A DNA stretch of 64,000 bases from UBA940 sp045613745 (lineage in GTDB: Bacteria; Bacteroidota; Bacteroidia; Bacteroidales; Rikenellaceae): contig JAZLBP010000013.1 in the NCBI GenBank assembly GCA_045613745.1, forward strand, positions 1 to 64,000, read 5' to 3'. Positions 59,307 to 64,000 of the stretch are shown one piece after another; the first letter of the stretch is position 1, and every line of letters starts with the position of its first letter. The notes under the pieces are model-generated. The model did not search any database, was not told the DNA's origin, and saw only the letters and a list, made by a program, of their open reading frames with translations. Made by a program: the position numbers and the translations under genes.

Positions 59307-60917
59307 TTAGTGTTTGAAATCAGCAAAGAAGTCGTTGCCCTTGTCATCAACGATGATGAATGCGGGGAAGTTCTCGATGCGAATCTTGCGCACAGCCTCC
59401 ATACCCAGCTCGGGGAAGTCCACAACCTCTACACTCTTAATCGAGTTTTTGGCGAGGATTGCAGCGGGACCACCAATCGAACCGAGGTAGAAACCACCGT
59501 GTTTCTTACAAGCGTCGGTCACCTCTTGCGAACGGTTACCTTTGGCAACCATAACCATCGAGCCGCCCAACGATTGGAACAGATCTACATAGGGATCCAT
59601 ACGACCAGCAGTGGTGGGGCCGAAGCTACCCGAAGCCATACCTGCGGGAGTTTTTGCAGGGCCTGCATAATATACGGGGTGGTTTTTGAAGTATTCGGGC
59701 ATAGGTTGACCCTCGTCAATCATTTGTTTGATGCGAGCGTGAGCGATGTCACGAGCCACAATCAGAGTACCTTTCAGGTTCAAACGAGTTTTGATGGGGT
59801 ATTTGGTCAGGGTCTCCAACACTTTGTCCATACCCTCGTCGAGGTCGATATCCACTGCGGGCGACATAGCGGGAGCTTGTGCGGGCAGATATTTCGAAGG
59901 CTCTTTCTCGAGTTGCTCCAACCAGATACCGTCGGCGTTGATTTTAGCCTTGATGTTACGGTCGGCGCTACAGCTTACACCGATACCAACGGGGCACGAA
60001 GCAGCGTGGCGGGGCATACGGATTACGCGAACGTCGTGTACGAAGTATTTACCACCGAATTGAGCACCGATACCGCTCTTTTGGCAAATCTCCAACACTT
60101 TTGCCTCCCACTCCAAATCGCGGAAAGCACGGCCACCCTCGTTGCCGCTGGTGGGAAGGTTGTCGAAGTAACCTGCCGAAGCCTTTTTCACAGCTGCCAG
60201 GTTAGCCTCTGCCGAAGTACCACCAACTACGATTGCCAAGTGGTAGGGAGGACAAGCCGAAGTACCGAGGTCTTTGATGTGCTCGGCGATGAATTTGGTC
60301 AGGTTCTCCTCGGTCAGCAGAGCTTTGGTTTGTTGATAGAGGAAAGTTTTGTTAGCCGAGCCACCACCTTTGGTGATGAACAGGAACTTATACTCGTTGC
60401 CTTTGGTAGCGTAGAGGTCGATTTGTGCGGGCAGGTTGGTGCCGCTGTTCTTCTCGTCGAGCATAGTGAAGGGAACAACTTGCGAGTAACGCAGGTTGCG
60501 CTCGGCGTAGGTCTCGTACACACCGCGCGAGATGCATTCTGCATCGTCCACACCGGTGTAAACATTCTCGCCCTTCTTACCGATGCAGATAGCGGTACCT
60601 GTATCTTGGCAGGTGGGGAGCTCACCCTCGGCAGCCACGCATTGGTTTACGAGCATAGTGTAAGCCACGAATTTGTCGTTGTCGGTAGCCTCGGGGTCAT
60701 TCAGGATGTTGTTCAGTTTTTGGAGGTGCGAGCCGCGCAGGTAGAACGAAACGTCGGCATAAGCCTCTTTCGAAAGCAGTTCAAGACCTTTGGGGTCGAT
60801 GCGGAGGATTTGACGGTCACCGCATTGCTCCACCGAAACGTAATCTTTGGTAATCAAACGATACTGTGTTGTGTCCTCTCCCATCTCGAAAGGCTCTTGA
60901 TAAATGAAATCTGCCAT
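59307..60917 (-). CDS. Fumarate hydratase, class I (iron-sulfur)
   Basis: A 536-residue class I fumarase with the iron-sulfur motifs typical of the large, single-chain form: [37 protein letters not shown] and [11 protein letters not shown]. The C-terminal domain has [29 protein letters not shown]. It interconverts fumarate and malate in the branched anaerobic citric-acid pathway. Length is normal. It has its own - strand promoter box at 61005, with a leader of about 80 bases. Confidence 0.95.
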   Translation of the reverse strand: MADFIYQEPFEMGEDTTQYRLITKDYVSVEQCGDRQILRIDPKGLELLSKEAYADVSFYLRGSHLQKLNNILNDPEATDNDKFVAYTMLVNQCVAAEGELPTCQDTGTAICIGKKGENVYTGVDDAECISRGVYETYAERNLRYSQVVPFTMLDEKNSGTNLPAQIDLYATKGNEYKFLFITKGGGSANKTFLYQQTKALLTEENLTKFIAEHIKDLGTSACPPYHLAIVVGGTSAEANLAAVKKASAGYFDNLPTSGNEGGRAFRDLEWEAKVLEICQKSGIGAQFGGKYFVHDVRVIRMPRHAASCPVGIGVSCSADRNIKAKINADGIWLEQLEKEPSKYLPAQAPAMSPAVDIDLDEGMDKVLETLTKYPIKTRLNLKGTLIVARDIAHARIKQMIDEGQPMPEYFKNHPVYYAGPAKTPAGMASGSFGPTTAGRMDPYVDLFQSLGGSMVMVAKGNRSQEVTDACKKHGGFYLGSIGGPAAILAKNSIKSVEVVDFPELGMEAVRKIRIENFPAFIIVDDKGNDFFADFKH

Positions 60918-61004
60918 AATGGTTGTTAAGTTATATGATTTGTTTTGTTATTTGTCTGTTTGTCCAAAGGCGCTCACATCTCGCCTCATTCTGCAAAATT
61001 ACGA

Positions 61005-61012
61005 CAAAGATA
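61005..61012 (-). promoter_or_regulatory. -7 box for the fumarase gene
   Basis: On the - strand this reads TATCTTTG (TAnnTTTG), and a TTTG (61036-61039) lies 23 bases upstream, slightly longer than the ideal spacing. Confidence 0.55.
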
Positions 61013-61147
61013 GAAAAATCCCAATATAATACTCGCAAAACCCTCCACTTTTTTTGCCATATACCTATTATAAAAATCTAAAGACTCTACAAAAATGGGG
61101 GCATTTAGGCGGTTTTTGTAAATAAATTCACTTTTTTGAGCGAAAAA

Positions 61148-61178
61148 TTTGGAGAGTAAAAAAAAGTACGTATATTTG
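61148..61178 (+). promoter_or_regulatory. Promoter of tRNA-Leu
   Basis: -33 TTTG (61148-61151) and -7 TATATTTG (61171-61178), separated by 19 bases, precede the tRNA by 17 bases. This is a textbook Bacteroidales promoter. Confidence 0.8.
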
Positions 61179-61195
61179 CACTCCGAAAACGAAAG

Positions 61196-61279
61196 GCCCA
61201 GGTGGTGGAATTGGTAGACACGCTACTTTGAGGGGGTAGTGGACATTAGTCCGTGTGAGTTCGAGTCTCGTCCTGGGCA
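61196..61279 (+). tRNA. tRNA-Leu (anticodon GAG)
   Basis: An 84-base tRNA. Acceptor arms GCCCAGG (61196-61202) and CCTGGGC (61272-61278) pair fully, followed by the discriminator A. The anticodon stem CTACT/GGTAG encloses TTGAGGG with anticodon GAG at 61230-61232. A long variable arm, as expected for tRNA-Leu, and a T-arm (GAGTTCGAGTCTC) are present. CCA is not encoded (CTA follows), so it must be added later. Confidence 0.95.
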
Positions 61280-61286
61280 CTACCAC

Positions 61287-61322
61287 AAACGCATTAGAGA
61301 ATTTCTCTGATGCGTTTTTTTG
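61287..61322 (+). terminator. Terminator of tRNA-Leu
   Basis: AAACGCATTAGAGA (61287-61300) pairs with TCTCTGATGCGTTT (61304-61317) with one mismatch, and a T run follows. Confidence 0.85.
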
Positions 61323-61335
61323 TGTCTTTAACTTG

Positions 61336-61456
61336 TGAATGTGTATAAGATGAGGAATTTCAAGGCTTGCGAAGGTTGGCAAACCGCAGCATACTGACGT
61401 ATGTGAGGATTTGTCAATCGAGCGTAACGCAGAAATTACCATATTAGACACATTCA
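61336..61456. repeat. Palindromic dispersed element, copy B (about 121 bp)
   Basis: The outer arms 61336-61348 and 61444-61456 pair with one mismatch. The internal blocks TTTCAAGGCTTGCGA and GAGCGTAACGCAGAA match copy A (32847-32970), and the centre CATAC-TGAC-GTATG forms its own stem. The outer arms differ in sequence from copy A but remain complementary within each copy. Confidence 0.75.
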
Positions 61457-61459
61457 GTG

Positions 61460-61506
61460 AAAACAAAGAACTAGGGATGCGCTTGCATCCCGAGTTCTTT
61501 GTTTCG
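61460..61506. terminator. Bidirectional hairpin between the repeat and the DksA-like gene
   Basis: AAAGAACTAGGGATGC (61465-61480) pairs with GCATCCCGAGTTCTTT (61485-61500) with one mismatch, and the pairing is extended by A/T-rich flanks. It can end the DksA-like transcript. Confidence 0.75.
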
Positions 61507-61562
61507 ATAACTATTCGCCCGACCCCAAGGCAGGGTAAGGTGGGCATATCTAAGGTTGTGAC

Positions 61563-61943
61563 CTATTTGTCCTTTTTAGCCTCGATGCTGAGTGTAGCGT
61601 GAGGTACGATGCGGAGGCGCTCCTTGGGAATGAGCTTGCCTGTCTCGCGGCAGACGCCATAAGTTTTGTTCTCGATGCGGATAAGTGCCGCTTCGAGGTG
61701 GGTTATGAATTTGAGCTGACGTTGAGCCAAACGACCGCACTCCTCTTTGGTGAGCGTGGTAGCACCCTCTTCGAGTACTTTGAAGGTGGGCGAAGTGTCC
61801 TCGGTGTCGTTGCTTGACGAGTGGGTAATAGTTGCTTTCAGCAGCTCGTAATCCTCGCGCGCTGCGGCAAGTTTTTCAAGAATAATGGCCTTGAATTCGG
61901 CGAGTTCTTCGTCGTTGTATCTGGTTTTCTCAACTTCTGCCAT
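61563..61943 (-). CDS. DksA/TraR-like protein lacking most zinc ligands
   Basis: A 126-residue protein with a helical N-terminal part (ELAEFKAIILEKLAAAREDYELLKATI), as in DksA coiled coils, and a C-terminal part aligned with the DksA zinc finger (YGVCRETGKLIPKERLRIVPHATLS). Only one Cys is left where the family has four, so zinc binding is unlikely. DksA proteins insert a coiled coil into the secondary channel of RNA polymerase and tune transcription with ppGpp. Such zinc-free forms are known among relatives in Bacteroidales, as far as I recall. A T-rich hairpin follows. Confidence 0.82.
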   Translation of the reverse strand: MAEVEKTRYNDEELAEFKAIILEKLAAAREDYELLKATITHSSSNDTEDTSPTFKVLEEGATTLTKEECGRLAQRQLKFITHLEAALIRIENKTYGVCRETGKLIPKERLRIVPHATLSIEAKKDK

Positions 61944-62123
61944 AATTGTGTAGTTTATAGGTTTTTTCTTTTAGGTTATGTAAAATTAAGCAGATTTTCC
62001 GAGACTGCCAAATATTTATTCAAAAATATCCCAATTAATTGCAAAAAAGCTCTTTGTTGCACCCAAAACAAAGGTGCGGACAACACCCGTCATCCGCACC
62101 TTAATATAATATATTCGCATCTA

Positions 62124-62861
62124 CTACTCGGCAGCTATACGCACATAGGCTGTCGAGGTATAGACATCACCTTCATCCGAGGTCATTTTCAGACTAAGCG
62201 TGTAGGCTCCCGCAGTTGTGGGCGGTGTTGTGAACTCCAACGCCATAGACGGACCAAGCAGAATCATATCGCGCGCGGTCATCTCGTTCATCATCTTGAC
62301 ACAGTGATAGTAGTTGGGATGAGTCCAACACACCATACCATCACAATTCCACTCCGAATAGTTTTGTGTGTATTTGTACCCCGCATCAATAAAGGGTTTC
62401 AGGGTTGTGAATGTTACCTTTATAATATCCGCCACCGAACTTCCGTCGGGGTGCTCGGCGTCATAGGCGGGCGAAACGGTAATATCTATATCGACAAAGT
62501 CTGTCGCCACGGCTGTGTACGCATCGTTTACACCCGGTGTGTTTGGGCATTCGTATCGCTCCTCCTTGTAGCTGTTATCGTGGTGCTTTTGGCACAACTG
62601 CTTGTACAAAGATTTGTTATTGTCGTAACTGCAAGACTTGGCAAAACTCGGCACAGGCTCTTTGCTGCCACGGCCCCAAACCTCGATACTATATTCGGAT
62701 ACTCCAGCCCAAACTCCCGAGGAGTTTATGATGTAATGTTCTTTTATTTGAGGATGGGCAGGCGCATACAACAAAACATAGGAGTTCTCCCAAATGCGAC
62801 TTCCGCGACCTCCGCACGCAACCATTGCGAGCGCGGTAAAAATCATCATCAGGCGTTTCAT
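62124..62861 (-). CDS. Unrecognised lipoprotein, cysteine-rich
   Basis: A 245-residue lipoprotein with a signal ending in MVACG. The visible part has seven further Cys residues, a YEGVWGRG-like hydrophobic beta region (SGVWAGVSEYSIEVWGRG), ITVSPAYDAEHPDGSSVADI, and a C-terminal strand (YTSTAYVRIAAE) typical of beta-rich surface proteins. I cannot assign a family. It is divergent from the tryptophanase-type gene across an intergenic region that holds the (AGA) repeat. Confidence 0.6.
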   Translation of the reverse strand: MKRLMMIFTALAMVACGGRGSRIWENSYVLLYAPAHPQIKEHYIINSSGVWAGVSEYSIEVWGRGSKEPVPSFAKSCSYDNNKSLYKQLCQKHHDNSYKEERYECPNTPGVNDAYTAVATDFVDIDITVSPAYDAEHPDGSSVADIIKVTFTTLKPFIDAGYKYTQNYSEWNCDGMVCWTHPNYYHCVKMMNEMTARDMILLGPSMALEFTTPPTTAGAYTLSLKMTSDEGDVYTSTAYVRIAAE

Positions 62862-62920
62862 AGTACACGAAGTTTTTGGTTTGCGTCTGCAAGTTAATAA
62901 ATAATAGGTAAATTTACAAT

Positions 62921-62967
62921 AGAAGAAGAAGAAGAAGAAGAAGAAGAAGAAGAAGAAGAAGAAGAAG
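62921..62967. repeat. (AGA)15 trinucleotide repeat in a divergent promoter region
   Basis: Forty-seven bases of uninterrupted AGA units lie 60 bases upstream of the lipoprotein start on one side and 61 bases upstream of the -33 box of the tryptophanase-type gene on the other. Such repeats change length by slippage and could alter the spacing of upstream control elements. Confidence 0.9.
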
Positions 62968-63028
62968 CGAAAAAAAGTTTATCGGAAGCCAAAAAGAAAG
63001 AAATGCGTGTTAAAAATCAAACAAATTG

Positions 63029-63059
63029 TTTGTTTCTTAATTTTGGTTTTGTATATTTG
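63029..63059 (+). promoter_or_regulatory. Promoter of the tryptophanase-type gene
   Basis: -33 TTTG (63029-63032) and -7 TATATTTG (63052-63059) have a 19-base spacer. The predicted start near 63066 gives a 49-base leader. Confidence 0.8.
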
Positions 63060-63114
63060 CATTTACAAACAAGCACTATTAACCCAAGAATAACCCAAAA
63101 CATCTATAACTACT

Positions 63115-64000
63115 ATGGCAAACATTAAATTCTACAAGATGGGCGAAATGCCCCTCGAACTGCATAAAGTGCGCGTAGTTCAAAAGCTCCACCTTGTGCC
63201 TATCAACCGCCGATTGGACGCTATCACCGAGGCTGGTTTCAACACCTTCCGCCTCAGCACCAAGGATGTGTTCCTTGATATGCTTACCGACTCGGGTACC
63301 AACGCGATGAGCGACAATCAAGTAGCCGCTATGTTCCAAGCCGACGACGCTTATGCAGGTTCGCAATCGTTCGAACGTCTGCAAAAAGCCGTTGAGGATG
63401 TGCTTGGCAAAAAATATCTGTTGCCCGTTCACCAAGGTCGTGCTGCCGAGAACGTTATCTGCCACGCTTTTGTAAAACCCGGCAACGTTGTCCCCACCAA
63501 CTACCACTTCACCACCACTCTGGCTCACGTTATGGAGCAAGGCGGCCGCATCGAGGAGCTTATCCACGACCGCGCGCTGGTGTTGCACAGCGACCACCCC
63601 TTCAAGGGTAATATGGACATCGACAAACTCGAGGAGTGCATCCAACGCAACGGTGTCGAGAATATTCCCTTCGTGCGTATGGAGGCCTCGACCAACCTTA
63701 TCGGTGGCCAACCCTTCTCGATTCGCAATATGATGGACGTGCGTGCAGTGTGCGACAAGTATGGCATTATGCTGGTGTTGGACGCATCGCTGCTCGGCGA
63801 GAATGCATTCCTTGTTAAACAACGCGAGGACGCTTGGAAAGAGAACTCGATGGGCGACATCCTCCGCACTATGACAGGGCTGGCCGACCTGGTTTACTTC
63901 TCGGCTCGCAAACTCAGCTCGTCGCGTGGTGGCGGTATCTGTACCAACCGTCGTGACATCTACGCCAAGATGGAGGCTCTGATTCCTCTGTTCGAGGGTT
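63115..64000 (+). CDS. tnaA: Tryptophanase / tyrosine phenol-lyase family enzyme (5' part, cut by the right edge)
   Basis: At least 295 residues of a PLP-dependent beta-eliminating lyase. Blocks shared with tryptophanase are FLDMLTDSGTNAMSDNQVAAMFQADDAYAGSQSF, VHQGRAAENVI, HPFKGNMDIDKLEECIQ, EASTNLIGGQPFS and the PLP-lysine region FSARKLSSSRGGGI. It would split tryptophan into indole, pyruvate and ammonia. The active-site loop alone does not exclude tyrosine phenol-lyase. ATG 63115 follows the promoter at 63029 and is the first in-frame start. The frame stays open to the window edge. Confidence 0.88.
   Translation, partial: MANIKFYKMGEMPLELHKVRVVQKLHLVPINRRLDAITEAGFNTFRLSTKDVFLDMLTDSGTNAMSDNQVAAMFQADDAYAGSQSFERLQKAVEDVLGKKYLLPVHQGRAAENVICHAFVKPGNVVPTNYHFTTTLAHVMEQGGRIEELIHDRALVLHSDHPFKGNMDIDKLEECIQRNGVENIPFVRMEASTNLIGGQPFSIRNMMDVRAVCDKYGIMLVLDASLLGENAFLVKQREDAWKENSMGDILRTMTGLADLVYFSARKLSSSRGGGICTNRRDIYAKMEALIPLFEG

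Noticed and set aside
61128..61547. 139-residue open frame on the - strand over the tRNA
   Set aside because: It covers the tRNA-Leu gene, its terminator and the palindromic element, and its translation has no protein-like features.

Overview
The window comes from a member of the Bacteroidales. Evidence: promoters of the form TTTG-N19/20-TAnnTTTG, very weak Shine-Dalgarno sequences, a DUF5683 gene beside parAB, an OstA-like protein beside SurA-type isomerases, a BACON-type lipoprotein and BatD/BatE genes. The GC-rich backbone, the tryptophanase-family gene and the Rnf operon would fit an Alistipes-like gut anaerobe. The genus is inference.

Bases 1-10.9 kb form an AT-rich accessory island. 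One tightly packed + strand gene run (to 7465) carries two ThsB-type TIR-like proteins, a frameshifted stub of a SIR2 gene, and a three-gene nucleotide or base-modification cassette (Nmad2-like, hmU-DNA-kinase helical-domain-like, thymidylate-synthase-like). It continues with a small membrane protein, three more TIR proteins (one broken at a run of nine G) and a stand-alone SLOG-type protein. It reads as a composite TIR/NAD immune locus fused with a nucleotide-chemistry module, and it is the best candidate for an undescribed system. A decayed IS256-family transposase, a tyrosine integrase, a helix-turn-helix gene and short repeats follow.

Bases 11.1-23.3 kb hold housekeeping genes. On the - strand they run parA, parB, DUF5683, a lytic transglycosylase and mnmE. 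Divergently, on the + strand, are a CPBP protease and an envelope-biogenesis set: a PPIase-like lipoprotein, SurA and an OstA-like protein with a large insert. An acidic lipoprotein gene and a terminator close this run at about 24.0 kb.

Bases 24.1-46.1 kb: a complete RND efflux operon (-); an rRNA/tRNA methyltransferase plus a six-hairpin glycosidase-like gene (+); a PEP-synthase-like signalling hybrid (-); an energy block nadE, rseC-like, rnfBCDGEA (-); and the anaerobic ribonucleotide reductase pair nrdD, nrdG (-) behind a long leader.

Bases 46.2-64.0 kb: fabI and a hotdog thioesterase (+); three secreted low-complexity proteins (-); threonine dehydrogenase (-) divergent from a sodium/solute symporter (+); an AT-rich orphan membrane gene; batD, batE, recR (-); class I fumarase (-); tRNA-Leu(GAG) (+); a DksA/TraR-like protein; a lipoprotein; and the start of a tryptophanase-type lyase running off the right edge. 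Two about 120-bp palindromic elements (32.9 and 61.4 kb) share core blocks, while their differing outer arms stay complementary.
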